From Candidatus Syntrophopropionicum ammoniitolerans (GTDB taxonomy: Bacteria > Bacillota > Desulfotomaculia > Desulfotomaculales > Pelotomaculaceae): a stretch of 64,000 nt of DNA. Below, piece after piece: positions 42,095-52,228 of the stretch. Below the pieces are notes generated by a model. That model was given only the letters and a program-made list of their open reading frames with translations, ran no database searches and was not told where the DNA came from. Every line of letters starts with the position of its first letter. The stretch's first letter is position 1. The translations under genes and the position numbers were made by a program. The stretch lies in NCBI GenBank assembly GCA_013201395.1, contig JABMJD010000008.1:1-64000 (forward strand). Direction: 5' to 3'.

Positions 42095-43006
42095 ATGAAG
42101 CAAACTGGTGAAAACCTGAGTAGCAGCAAGATATGGATATTGGCTATTCGCCCCAAAACACTACCGGCCTCCATTGGCCCGGTGGTAATGGGCACGGCCC
42201 TGGCACTGGGTGATGGAGTCTTCAGGTTTGGCCCGGCGGCAGCGGCTTTTGTTGCTGCTCTCCTTTTGCAGATCGGTTCCAACCTGGCCAATGATGTGTT
42301 TGACTTCATTAAAGGTACAGACACCAGGGAAAGGACGGGCCCTGTAAGAGTGACCCAGGCAGGCCTCCTGTCACCCCGCCGGGTCAAAAGCGGTATGTGG
42401 GTGGTTTTTGCCCTGGCTGTTTTGCTGGGGGCTTATCTTGTCTGGGTGGGCGGATGGCCGATAATTGTGATCGGCATATTAGCCATTGCGGCGGCTATTG
42501 CCTATACCGGGGGCCCTTACCCCCTTGGTTATCACGGGCTTGGCGAGGTTTTAGTCTTTATTTTTTTTGGGCCGGTGGCAGTTTGTGGCACATACTATGT
42601 CCAGGCTTTAGAGCTGACCACAGTGGTTTGGTGGGCCTCACTGCCAATGGGGTTTTTGATATCGGCTCTTTTGGTAGTAAATAATATTCGGGATATAGAA
42701 ACCGACAAGAAAACGGGAAAGAAAACCTTAGCCGTTCGGTTGGGTTTGTTCGGCGCCCAAATGGAATATTACATTTTGTTGGCTGTATCTATGGCCATAC
42801 CCCTGGTGATGTACCTGTGCGGGCTTAGTTCCCCATGGATCCTTATTTCCTGGCTGTCGCTATTCTTGATACCGCCGCTAACCAGGGATATCCGTCTCAA
42901 AAAGGGTGCTCCTCTCAATGTCACATTAGCAGGCACCGCCCGTTTAGGCCTGGTTTTCAGCATTTTGTTCTCTATAGGTTATCTTTTGAACAAGCTGCTT
43001 GTTTAA
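42095..43006 (+). CDS. menA: 1,4-dihydroxy-2-naphthoate polyprenyltransferase MenA
   Basis: A 303-residue UbiA-family membrane prenyltransferase. The first aspartate motif is NLANDVFDFIKGTDT and the second is NNIRDIETDKKTGKKTLAVRLG, as in MenA. The N-terminus AIRPKTLPASIGPVVMGTALA is also typical. It attaches the isoprenoid tail in menaquinone synthesis. It stands alone here, without other men genes. Confidence 0.92.
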   Translation: MKQTGENLSSSKIWILAIRPKTLPASIGPVVMGTALALGDGVFRFGPAAAAFVAALLLQIGSNLANDVFDFIKGTDTRERTGPVRVTQAGLLSPRRVKSGMWVVFALAVLLGAYLVWVGGWPIIVIGILAIAAAIAYTGGPYPLGYHGLGEVLVFIFFGPVAVCGTYYVQALELTTVVWWASLPMGFLISALLVVNNIRDIETDKKTGKKTLAVRLGLFGAQMEYYILLAVSMAIPLVMYLCGLSSPWILISWLSLFLIPPLTRDIRLKKGAPLNVTLAGTARLGLVFSILFSIGYLLNKLLV

Positions 43007-43106
43007 CAAGGGTTAACCTGCTTCTGCTGTCGAAACCCAAGGCGATTCGTCAGAATTGTACCATTTCGTGTCAGCCGATGTTATAATGCATGTGGGGCGA
43101 TAAAAA

Positions 43107-44122
43107 CGTATTATCATGAGATTGTTTTATTACGCGCCTTGGCTTGTATTGGCGTGGTTGTTATCCACGCCAACCTGCCATTCGGCGACACATTTATAAA
43201 CGGCCTACTTCGTTATTCTACCCCGCTATATGTTGCTATAGCAGGGTTTTTAGTGGGCGCAAAACCTTTGAAGATTGACCTATGGCCCTTTATGCGCCGT
43301 AAGCTTCAGTTCCTGCTGCCGCCATTTTTTGTGTGGAGTATAATTTATCTGGCCTGGTCTACAAAAATGACCATGCCGCAGCTGGATCTGAGCAGTTTGT
43401 TGCTGTTCATAGCGATGGGCGGTGCAAAGGGACACCTTTATTTTGTGCCCTTAATCCTACAGCTATATTTAATTTTCTACCTGTCCAAACGGGGTAAAAT
43501 TAGCCCTCTGACCACATTAATCATGGGCCTGGTTTTCTTTTTGCCGTGGATGTATTTTGTAGTGGCACAAGGGGCCATTAACGTATTTAACCCCCTGGCA
43601 TTTTTCCCTTCGATGATGGTGTATTTTGCCCTGGGCTATTTCCTGGCCCATAATAGGGATTTATATGCAAACCCACGCCCCGTTTTTGTGCTAGGCGCGG
43701 CAATTGCTGCCCTGGTAGGCATAGGCATATTTTTTTACTGTCAGGCTGTTTTGCCACAAAGGGGCTTCAGCCAGCACTTTTATTCCATGGGTTATGCTGT
43801 GTTCTCTATATACCTTTTTTTCTGCTTGTGCTACCGGATCAAAACTGTTCCCGGGCCGCTGGCAAAAATCAGCCAGTATTCTTTTTGCATCTACCTCGCC
43901 CACTGGTTGTTTATTGACATATTAAACGTGACTATTGTTAACCAGACAGCTACAATCAAGTTTGCTATTTTGTCCATAGGGGCTCTGGTTGCTTCTTATC
44001 TGCTCGGTGTGGTGGTCAACATGCTGCCATACGGCAAATACCTGGCGGGACGGCCTACGAAAACAGCATCTGCTCTGGGAAAACAAAAGACATTAAAACA
44101 AGTTGCCGCTTCCGGTAGCTAA
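43107..44122 (+). CDS. Acyltransferase 3 family membrane protein, start unclear
   Basis: A polytopic protein of about 335 residues of the acyltransferase 3 (OafA/WecH-like) family, which O-acetylates surface carbohydrates. The expected N-terminus is read as YYHEIVLLRALACIGVVVIHAN, which includes the catalytic His; the ORF track start (TTG 43139) cuts into it. In this longer frame there is no ATG/GTG/TTG before the motif; an ATG at 43117 is one frame off. So either a rare start or a small frameshift exists. A TATAAT box at 43081 and GGGGCG near 43094 sit just upstream. About ten membrane helices follow. Confidence 0.8.
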
Positions 44123-44362
44123 TCGGAAAGGCTTACACAACGAAGCCGTGAAAATTGGCAGCGGATCTCTTTTACCGTACCTTTCAGACATTGTCCCATT
44201 TATCTTCAAAAGGAATCAGAAAGGCTTTTTATTGACAGGTCTGTTCAACGTAGATAAGATATGCACTACCATAGTTACAAGATGTAAAATAGTCATTGGC
44301 CCTCACTAGATATGTTTTTGTATAAGGAAAATGATCCAACATAAAAAAGGAGTGGAATACAT

Positions 44363-44986
44363 ATGAAAATACTAGCCATTAACGGCAGTCATCGCAAGGG
44401 AAAAAACACAGCAGCGCTGCTCAAAATAGTGTTGGAAGAGGCTACCGCCCTGGGTGCTGCCACCGAACTGCTGGAGCTATCTGATATGAATATTGAACTA
44501 TGTGCTGCCTGCAACAAGTGTTTAGGCCAATGCCAATGTTCTATTACCAACGACGACATGGCAATTGTAGAAGAAAAGTTACTGGCGGCCGATGGTATTC
44601 TATTGGGTTCGCCTGTATATTGGGTTAACGTTACTACCCTGATGAAAAATTTTATGGATCGCACCCGCTATTTGCATATATACAGAAATGTCCTTGACGG
44701 CAAGGTAGGTGCTGCTTTAACTACTGCCGGACTGCTTTACGGTGGGCAAGAAACCACATTAAAAATCATGGAAAGTTTTTTGCAGTTTCAGGGCTTGCAT
44801 GTTGTGGACTGCCGTAACCCCAACGAAGCCATTAAGGCTCCTATTTTGGCTGGTTCCTTGATGGAAGGTTTCAAAGACGAGAGGGTAATCTGGAGGCGCA
44901 ATGCTATAGACGATCAGTTAATAGTTGCATCCTGTAAGCAACTGGCACGAAATATGGTTAAACTGATACATCAACTAAATAAGTAA
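44363..44986 (+). CDS. Flavodoxin/NADPH-dependent FMN reductase family protein
   Basis: A 207-residue protein. The N-terminal strand and FMN-binding loop MKILAINGSHRKGKNTAALL, a Cys cluster CAACNKCLGQCQC that resembles iron-sulfur flavoproteins, and the SPVYWVNVTTLMKNFMDRT motif identify the family. It probably transfers electrons between flavin and a partner; the Cys cluster may bind an iron-sulfur centre. AAAGGAGTGG precedes the ATG. Confidence 0.85.
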   Translation: MKILAINGSHRKGKNTAALLKIVLEEATALGAATELLELSDMNIELCAACNKCLGQCQCSITNDDMAIVEEKLLAADGILLGSPVYWVNVTTLMKNFMDRTRYLHIYRNVLDGKVGAALTTAGLLYGGQETTLKIMESFLQFQGLHVVDCRNPNEAIKAPILAGSLMEGFKDERVIWRRNAIDDQLIVASCKQLARNMVKLIHQLNK

Positions 44987-45034
44987 TAGATTTTAGTATT
45001 TCAACTCCATTGGCAGCAATTAAAGATGTTGTTA

Positions 45035-45061
45035 TGAGCCTGGCCCAGCCTCAGGGTTAGC
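45035..45061 (+). terminator. Weak candidate terminator
   Basis: CCTGGC and GCCAGG separated by about 15 bases and followed by TTTTT, downstream of the flavoprotein gene. The stretch 44987-45286 has no other supported feature. Confidence 0.4.
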
Positions 45062-45286
45062 CAGGTTTTTGTTTGTGTGACCTTTCCCGTGGTTTAGGAG
45101 CAACTACTAGTGTGTTACCTTGAGGCATCACTGGCCTCATCATCGCGGAGATGAAAACTATTAATGACATGGGGGGTTCACAATTGTTAAAATTGGGGCA
45201 GTGCCGATTCATCAAGGCCTGCTTCATATTTTCCCCCATGTCTAATAGCAGGGGGCTTTATTTCCGCAAAAAGAGGTGAATTAATC

Positions 45287-46351
45287 TTGAAGTTGCCAAC
45301 GTCACACCTTGCCCCTGGTATGCGCCTTGCACGTCCGGTATACGGGACAAAAGGGGAAAAATTACTGAATCAGGGAGTAGAGCTAACAGACGCTTATATT
45401 AAGGCTTTACGCCGGCGTGGTGTACTTGCTGTTTGTGTTGGTGATCCCAATGATCAGTTTTATGAAGATGTATTAGAAGAGGAAATACGGATTAATGCTA
45501 TGGAAGCCGTCCGGTCATGGGTAGAAAATAGTTCCCAGGAGAAGAACCTGAAGCAGGTAATTGAATCTGTTGAGGCGATTGTAGAGGAGATACTAGCCGG
45601 AAAATATTGCGTCAGCAGTTTAACTGAAATTTGTACTACGGATGCATATACTTACATGCATAGTGTTGATGTATGTGTGCTTTCGCTAACAGTCGGGGTG
45701 GAATTAGGGTTTGCAAAAAAGGATCTGATCCGCCTGGGAACAGGAAGTATTTTGCATGATCTTGGCAAAACCCGTATCCCGCTGGAAATACTAAATAAGC
45801 CCGGCAGGTTAACGGTGGAGGAATTCGCTGAAATTAAAAAACATCCTGTATTAGGCTATGAAGTGTTGCTTTCGAAAACAAATGAAATTGATTTAGAAAC
45901 AGCCTCAGTAGTGTTGGATCATCATGAGCGCTATGACGGATCAGGTTATCCACGGGGTCTCAGGGGAGAAGATATTGGGATAATGCCGGCTATTTGTGCC
46001 GTTTCGGATGTTTATAATGCTATAACAACCGATAGGGTTTATCGGAAAGCGTTTCCCCCCCACAAAGCCTATGAGATGCTAATGGGTTCTGGAAACACCA
46101 TGTTTGATGCTGATGTTGTAAACGCATTTTTACTATGCATTTCCCCGTATCCGATAGGTTCATTGGTCAAATTGTGTAATGGCCTTATTGCGCGTGTTAT
46201 AAAAACACGAAAAAACCAGCCATTTAGGCCAATAATTGGTCTCCTTGATGCTAATCAGGAAAATGGGGAACTGGATTTAATGAAGGAAAATAATATTGTA
46301 ATAGCCGGGGTCGTTGATTCGAATGAGGCGTGTGCAATAATTGCAAAGTGA
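45287..46351 (+). CDS. HD-GYP domain cyclic-di-GMP phosphodiesterase
   Basis: A 354-residue protein. The HD-GYP domain (about 105-285) has SILHDLGKTRIP, VLDHHERYDGSGYPRGL and the DVYNAITTDRVYRKA motif, which carries the GYP and metal ligands. The N-terminal region (LAPGMRLARPVYGTKGEKLLNQG) is the small domain often fused to it. It hydrolyses c-di-GMP and so could promote motility, in line with the flagellar genes nearby. TTG start after AGAGGTGA. Confidence 0.92.
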   Translation: MKLPTSHLAPGMRLARPVYGTKGEKLLNQGVELTDAYIKALRRRGVLAVCVGDPNDQFYEDVLEEEIRINAMEAVRSWVENSSQEKNLKQVIESVEAIVEEILAGKYCVSSLTEICTTDAYTYMHSVDVCVLSLTVGVELGFAKKDLIRLGTGSILHDLGKTRIPLEILNKPGRLTVEEFAEIKKHPVLGYEVLLSKTNEIDLETASVVLDHHERYDGSGYPRGLRGEDIGIMPAICAVSDVYNAITTDRVYRKAFPPHKAYEMLMGSGNTMFDADVVNAFLLCISPYPIGSLVKLCNGLIARVIKTRKNQPFRPIIGLLDANQENGELDLMKENNIVIAGVVDSNEACAIIAK

Positions 46352-46397
46352 GGCCGGATCGCCACCCATATTAGTGGTAGCGTGAAATTACCAATAA

Positions 46398-46612
46398 TAT
46401 GCAGACAGCCTTTAGGACATCCAAGAAGAAGAAGCCAGAGAAGAAGCCAGAGAAGAAGCAAGAGGCAGGGTTGAAGATCAGCTGGGAATGCTTTTGGTTT
46501 TGCTTGAAACCTGATTTGGCAGGGTGTCTGGTGTAGTAAAAGAGCATCTTAAGGGACCAGGGAAGATTGAGCAGGCTGTGGGTAAAGTGGTAGGCGCGCG
46601 CTGGGTAGTTAG
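46398..46612 (+). pseudogene. C-terminal remnant of an Rpn nuclease gene
   Basis: Read in one frame, QEEEAREEAREEARGRVEDQ then LLETstopFGRVSGVVKEHLKG matches the EARG region and tail of the Rpn protein at 1917-2831 (EARGRVEGQLETLLDLLEAKFGK...LKEHLKS). A stop codon and no N-terminal part show it is dead. It marks an earlier Rpn insertion next to the collagen gene. Confidence 0.8.
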
Positions 46613-46659
46613 GACATGGGTTCCTGAAAAATGAAGGTTTGCCGGGTCAGGCTGATAGA

Positions 46660-46685
46660 GAGGAGCTGCCGTGAGGCGGCTCCTC
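46660..46685 (+). other. Strong hairpin upstream of the collagen-like gene
   Basis: GAGGAGCTGCC, loop GTGA, GGCGGCTCCTC: an 11-bp stem with one G:T pair, followed by TGTTAT rather than a T-run. It could end upstream transcription before the collagen promoter. Confidence 0.5.
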
Positions 46686-46728
46686 TGTTATATGGGGAGT
46701 TATGCTTTTCGGATGGATTTGCCACTGC

Positions 46729-46756
46729 ACACTTCAGCGGGTTAATACATAGACTA
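46729..46756 (+). promoter_or_regulatory. Sigma-K-type promoter of the collagen-like gene
   Basis: AC at 46729-46730, 17 bp, then CATAGACTA at 46748-46756: exact match to the Bacillus sigma-K pattern (AC, N16-17, CATAnnnTA). Start of transcription near 46764 gives a 40-nt leader before ATG 46805. Sigma-K drives late mother-cell spore-coat genes, fitting a spore-surface protein. Confidence 0.5.
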
Positions 46757-46804
46757 TCATGGCTGTTAGCCAAAATATGGATAATGTGGAAAGGATATCT
46801 GGAA

Positions 46805-48133
<1,329 letters not shown>

Positions 48134-48202
48134 AAAGCTGCATTTTAGCGGATTGACATTTCCACGCCGACTGAAGCGGATAAATGAAAGGCCCTTCCCG
48201 TA

Positions 48203-48252
48203 AAATAAATAATCCCGTAGCCTCATATTGTGGGGCTACGGGATTATTTTAT
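48203..48252. terminator. Bidirectional terminator between the convergent collagen genes
   Basis: AATAATCCCGTAGCC and GGCTACGGGATTATT form a perfect 15-bp stem with about a 9-base loop, flanked by T-runs in both directions (TTTTAT on plus, TTATTTA on minus). It ends both collagen transcripts. Confidence 0.85.
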
Positions 48253-48279
48253 AGATGAGAGGGTTTGATGATAACGGGT

Positions 48280-49449
48280 TTAGCATTTATTCGTGATTCC
48301 CCATATAGAGATCATCGCTGCAAACTCTGCCAATGTATTAAACATAATATCCCGGCCGTAATTTATAATGCAAAGTCTGGTGTTCCTTTCCGTTACCTCT
48401 ATCACATCGGTAAAAGAAATTGGTAAGGCACAAGTATCAGCCTGTTTCAAAATGACATCATGAGTAATGTGTGTTTTTCCATTTAACATAAGGCAAATCT
48501 GCGTGTAGTCTCCGCAAATAAGATTGGAAATATACAATAGGCCATGGACAACATATTTGCCCCGGTCGGCAAACATAAAGGTGTTTGTCCTGCAGTCGCA
48601 GCAGATATATGGGTTTCCGCTTGTAATTTCCTTATTAAAATGTAGTTCCTCTCCTGATAGCCAAAGTCGCTTTTTTTGTTTTCCATGATATTTCAGGCCA
48701 TATTGCCCCCCAATAAGAATACAGGCGGGGCCCATAGGGCCGGTTGGCCCTGTTGGCCCTGCGGGACCGGGATACCCTGGCTCTCCCTTATGACCCATGG
48801 GACCATGACAACCCTTTGGCCCCTGGGGTCCTTGCGGGCCCAAGGGGCCAACGGCGCCCTCAGGTCCCATAGGGCCCACAGGCCCCTCCGGTCCCATCTC
48901 CCCCTGGGGCCCTTCCGGTCCCGCCGGGCCGCGGAATCCCATGGGCCCGTAATCTCCCCTGGGCCCCATTGGCCCGGGGATGCCCCTGGGGCCCTGGGGG
49001 CCGGGGTTTCCTTTGGGGCCCATGGGCCCGGGGCAACCTGGATCACCCTGGGGGCCCACATCCCCGCGAACGCCGGTTCTGCCCATTGGACCCTGGGGGC
49101 CCTGCCTACCGGGTGATCCCCGGGGACCTGTTGGGCCTATAGGGCCCTGATAGCCCTTTGGCCCCCGTGGCCCCTGAGGTCCGGGGGGGCCCGTAGGCCC
49201 TACGGGAACAGTTGGACACACGGGTACCCAAGTGGTACACCCCCCATACTGGCCCGGCTTGTAGACGGAACCGCATGTAGGATAGGTACAGGGATATTTT
49301 TTATACTTTATATATGGTTTATTTCCATAATAACCTTTCAAATCCTTGATCCCCTTTCCTGGTAGCAAAACTAGTTGCCATTTCTTACCTTTGTTTTTTT
49401 CCCTTATAATAGAATACGCATAAGCCTGTTTTACTGTGCAGGGAATCAC
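48280..49449 (-). CDS. Second collagen-like protein with distinct C-terminal domain
   Basis: A 389-residue protein: an N-terminal part with Cys-rich [20 protein letters not shown] segment, about 55 Gly-X-Y triplets ([17 protein letters not shown] onwards), and a 150-residue C-terminal domain ([20 protein letters not shown] onwards) that differs from that of the first protein and has several Cys. GTG 49449 is the ORF start, but TTG at the KDLKGYYGN position, with GGAAAGGGG upstream, is also plausible and removes about 36 residues. Cys inside triplets again occurs ([16 protein letters not shown]). Convergent with the first collagen gene. Confidence 0.85.
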   Translation of the reverse strand: MIPCTVKQAYAYSIIREKNKGKKWQLVLLPGKGIKDLKGYYGNKPYIKYKKYPCTYPTCGSVYKPGQYGGCTTWVPVCPTVPVGPTGPPGPQGPRGPKGYQGPIGPTGPRGSPGRQGPQGPMGRTGVRGDVGPQGDPGCPGPMGPKGNPGPQGPRGIPGPMGPRGDYGPMGFRGPAGPEGPQGEMGPEGPVGPMGPEGAVGPLGPQGPQGPKGCHGPMGHKGEPGYPGPAGPTGPTGPMGPACILIGGQYGLKYHGKQKKRLWLSGEELHFNKEITSGNPYICCDCRTNTFMFADRGKYVVHGLLYISNLICGDYTQICLMLNGKTHITHDVILKQADTCALPISFTDVIEVTERNTRLCIINYGRDIMFNTLAEFAAMISIWGITNKC

Positions 49450-49487
49450 CCCTTATTTAAAGTAAAGGTTATATCCTTGCGGGTGGC

Positions 49488-49514
49488 ACATCCTGGGGAT
49501 AAACACATATATTG
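49488..49514 (+). promoter_or_regulatory. Possible sigma-K promoter for the glycosyltransferase pair
   Basis: AC at 49488, 16 bp, CATATATTG at 49506-49514: one mismatch to CATAnnnTA. It lies 80 bp before the first glycosyltransferase start. Confidence 0.35.
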
Positions 49515-49515
49515 T

Positions 49516-49524
49516 TAAAGTATG
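49516..49524 (-). promoter_or_regulatory. Possible sigma-K -10 element for the second collagen gene
   Basis: On the minus strand CATACTTTA matches CATAnnnTA exactly, about 67 bp before the GTG at 49449. No AC at the right -35 distance, so support is only partial. Confidence 0.3.
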
Positions 49525-49594
49525 GCCGACTAAGATACAACCGGGAACTGGCGGTTTACAACAGGACAAGATTGTGGGTGCAGGGGGGTGTATG

Positions 49595-50704
49595 ATGGGT
49601 AAATACAAGATTTGCGTTTATGCAATCAGTAAAAACGAGGAAAAATTTGTCCATCGCTGGATGGATGCCGTATCCGAGGCTGACACCGTTATTGTTTTGG
49701 ATACGGGTTCAAGCGACAGGACAGTGGAGAAGTTGCGGGAGAGGGGCGCATTGGTTTATGAGAGGCGAATATCACCCTGGCGTTTTGATGAGGCTCGCAA
49801 TTATGCATTAGGCTGTGTACCGGAAGACACTGATATCTGCGTTTCTAATGATTTGGACGAGGTCTTTGAACTGGGCTGGCGACGGAAATTGGAGTCCGCC
49901 TGGCGCCCCTGGTACACCCGGGCCAGATATATATTCGTTTGGGATCACAAGCCCGACGGCAGTCCAAGGAAGTGTTATTTCATGGAAAAAATACATCGGA
50001 GGCATGGCTTTAAATGGATTCACCCCGTCCATGAGATCTTGGAATACGACAGGATGAAGGGCGAGGAAAAAATTTTGCGGCTAGAAGGACTTGTACTCCA
50101 CCATTACCCGGATTTAACAAAGTCCAGAGAAAACTATCTTCCCTTGTTGGAGCTGTCCGTAAGTGAGGATCCTGGTAACGATAGAGCCATGTTTTGGCTG
50201 GGCCGGGAATATGTCTACCGGGGAGAATATAATAGGGGAATAGAAATTTTGACAAAACACCTGGCCCTTCCTTCGGCAAGGTGGAAGGAAGAACGGAGCG
50301 CCTCAATGAGGTTGATTGCCCAATGTTATGAGGCAAAGGGAAACAAAAATAAAGCCAGGGCCTGGCTTTTCCGGGCTCTGGGGGAGTGCCCCGATGTCCG
50401 TGAACCGTATCTTGGCCTGGTTCGGTTCGGGTATAGGGAGGGAAACTGGCCTTTGGTATATGCAATGGCCGATAAGGGTCTGTCTATTGTTCATAGAACG
50501 GACAGTTACCTGGTGGAACCCGAAAGTTGGGGATTTGCCTTTTATGACTACGCTGCCCTTGCCGCCTACCGTTTGGGTTTATATGAAAAGGCCGGGCATT
50601 ATGCCCTCAGGGCATATCAATTAAACCCTGGGGACAAGAGGTTGAAACACAACCTTGAACTGATTAATCAGCGGTGCATTGAACATTTCAATAAAGGTGA
50701 GTGA
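49595..50704 (+). CDS. Family 2 glycosyltransferase with TPR-like C-terminus (first of pair)
   Basis: A protein of about 369 residues. The N-terminal GT2 domain has ICVYAISKNEEKFVHRWMDAV, VLDTGSSDRTVEKLRERGA and the metal motif SNDLDEVFE. The C-terminal half is built of TPR-like helical repeats (FWLGREYVYRGEYNRGIEIL, then YEKAGHYALRAYQLNPGDKRLKHNLE). ATG 49595 follows CAGGGGGGTGT. Paralogous to the next gene and adjacent to collagen genes, so glycosylation of the collagen-like filaments is a reasonable inference. Confidence 0.88.
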   Translation: MGKYKICVYAISKNEEKFVHRWMDAVSEADTVIVLDTGSSDRTVEKLRERGALVYERRISPWRFDEARNYALGCVPEDTDICVSNDLDEVFELGWRRKLESAWRPWYTRARYIFVWDHKPDGSPRKCYFMEKIHRRHGFKWIHPVHEILEYDRMKGEEKILRLEGLVLHHYPDLTKSRENYLPLLELSVSEDPGNDRAMFWLGREYVYRGEYNRGIEILTKHLALPSARWKEERSASMRLIAQCYEAKGNKNKARAWLFRALGECPDVREPYLGLVRFGYREGNWPLVYAMADKGLSIVHRTDSYLVEPESWGFAFYDYAALAAYRLGLYEKAGHYALRAYQLNPGDKRLKHNLELINQRCIEHFNKGE

Positions 50705-50709
50705 AGGTT

Positions 50710-51816
50710 ATGGCGGGACTAAAAATATGTGTTTATGCCATCTGCAAGAATGAGTCGGCCTTTGTTGAGAAATGGATGGACTCCATGAAGGAATCCGACC
50801 TGGTTGTGGTGACTGATACGGGATCAACTGATGACACGGTAGCAAAGCTAAGAGAAAAAGGGGCCATTGTGTATATTGAGGAGATAAAGCCGTGGCGATT
50901 TGATCGGGCGAGGAATATTTCTTTAAGTCATGTGCCTGAAGATGTAGATATCTGTGTTTGCACCGATCTTGACGAGTTTTTTGAACCCGGCTGGAGGAAT
51001 AAACTGGAGCAAGCATGGTTAAATCATAAACCGGTTCACAAGGGGCCAATATCGAAAACGGGGAGATATATCTACAATTGGAGTTTAAAACCGGACGGCT
51101 CCGGTGATACGCAATTTTATTATTTCAAGGTCCATGGACGCAAAGGTTTCCGCTGGAAGTGTCCGGTGCATGAATATATTGAACATGTGGGAAAGATCCC
51201 ACTGGAGATGGTGTTTATAGAAGGCATGGTACTCAATCATTGCCCTGATCCCACCAAATCCCGCGGGTCCTATTTAGAGCTGTTGAAATTGGGCGTAGAG
51301 GAAGCACCCGGCGATACCAGGATGCGCTATTATCTTGGTAGAGAATATATGTATAAGGGTGAATGGCAGAAATGTGTGGACACCCTGCTTATGTATCTTG
51401 CCATGCCGAACGCGCAATGGGGCGAAGAACGGTGTGCCGCCATGCGTTGGATAGCAAAATCCAACCATATGTTAAAACGGGGCAAGGAAGCCTGCGCCTG
51501 GTATTACAAGGCAATCGGGGAGGCGCCCCATATGCGGGATCCCTATATTGACTTCGCGTTAATGTGCTGTGGCTTGAGGGACTGGCCCATGACCTATTTT
51601 TTGGCCGAAGAGGCATTGAAAATATGGGAAAAATCGAAAACCTTCGTCAATGCGGGATACGCATGGGATCACACGCCTGACGACTTGTGTGCCGTATCCG
51701 CATATTATATGGATATGCCGAACAAGGCGCTGGAGCATGCTCAAAAAGCGCTGGGTTATACACCTGGTAATGAAAGGTTAGTCAACAATCTTAAAAAAAT
51801 TATGGGGATCATATGA
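50710..51816 (+). CDS. Family 2 glycosyltransferase with TPR-like C-terminus (second of pair)
   Basis: About 368 residues, a paralogue of the preceding protein with the same order of parts: ICVYAICKNESAFVEKWMDSM, VVTDTGSTDDTVAKLREKGA, CTDLDEFFEPGW, then TPR-like helices (YYLGREYMYKGEWQKCVDTL). The start is ATG 50710, or GTG 50701 overlapping the previous stop (GTGA). Followed by a terminator. Confidence 0.88.
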   Translation: MAGLKICVYAICKNESAFVEKWMDSMKESDLVVVTDTGSTDDTVAKLREKGAIVYIEEIKPWRFDRARNISLSHVPEDVDICVCTDLDEFFEPGWRNKLEQAWLNHKPVHKGPISKTGRYIYNWSLKPDGSGDTQFYYFKVHGRKGFRWKCPVHEYIEHVGKIPLEMVFIEGMVLNHCPDPTKSRGSYLELLKLGVEEAPGDTRMRYYLGREYMYKGEWQKCVDTLLMYLAMPNAQWGEERCAAMRWIAKSNHMLKRGKEACAWYYKAIGEAPHMRDPYIDFALMCCGLRDWPMTYFLAEEALKIWEKSKTFVNAGYAWDHTPDDLCAVSAYYMDMPNKALEHAQKALGYTPGNERLVNNLKKIMGII

Positions 51817-51845
51817 GGATGAGTGCAGCACACATCCCCGGTCGA

Positions 51846-51886
51846 AAAAAACACCAGGTTTTTATACCATAAAACCTGGTGTTTTT
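51846..51886. terminator. Bidirectional terminator (glycosyltransferases and tRNA-Leu)
   Basis: ACACCAGGTTTT and AAAACCTGGTGT form a 12-bp perfect stem with a short loop, with TTTTT on the plus side and a long A-run (T-run on minus). It ends the glycosyltransferase operon on plus and the tRNA gene on minus. Confidence 0.85.
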
Positions 51887-51894
51887 AAGCGATC

Positions 51895-51978
51895 TGGTGT
51901 CGGAGGAGGGACTTGAACCCTCACGGTAAAACCACACGCCCCTCAAACGTGCGCGTCTGCCTGTTCCGCCACTCCGAC
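51895..51978 (-). tRNA. tRNA-Leu (anticodon GAG)
   Basis: On the minus strand the sequence begins GTCGGAGTGGCGGAACAGGC and ends GGGTTCAAGTCCCTCCTCCGACACCA. The acceptor stem GTCGGAG/CTCCGAC is perfect, the anticodon stem CACGT/GCGTG encloses TTGAGGG with anticodon GAG, a long variable arm is present (class II), and CCA is encoded. It reads CUC and CUU. Confidence 0.95.
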
Positions 51979-52228
51979 ATGTTGTTTTTAGATGCCTTGA
52001 GGCTAATTTTTCGCTTTCCCGCAAAAATTATTATAACAGAGAGCCATTTTAAAAACAAGTGGGTTAGGGGTTATTAAGGACAGTCAGGAACCATCATGTG
52101 GGGTTTTGCATGGTGTCGGCCCCAGTAAAGGTAAAATTTTAATCAACCGGCGAGGGCAGGTAAGGCCTGATGCCATGTAGAAGTAATCAATGTTTTGAAA
52201 GGAATTATGATGGTAATGGGGGGATAAA

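Noticed and set aside
45057-45239. 60-codon minus-strand ORF
   Set aside because: No ribosome binding site and no recognisable sequence; considered non-coding.
48676-49116. Plus-strand ORF antisense to the second collagen gene
   Set aside because: Shadow of the GC-rich triplet repeats, with no ribosome binding site.
51809-52024. 71-codon minus-strand ORF
   Set aside because: It overlaps the tRNA-Leu gene and terminator.
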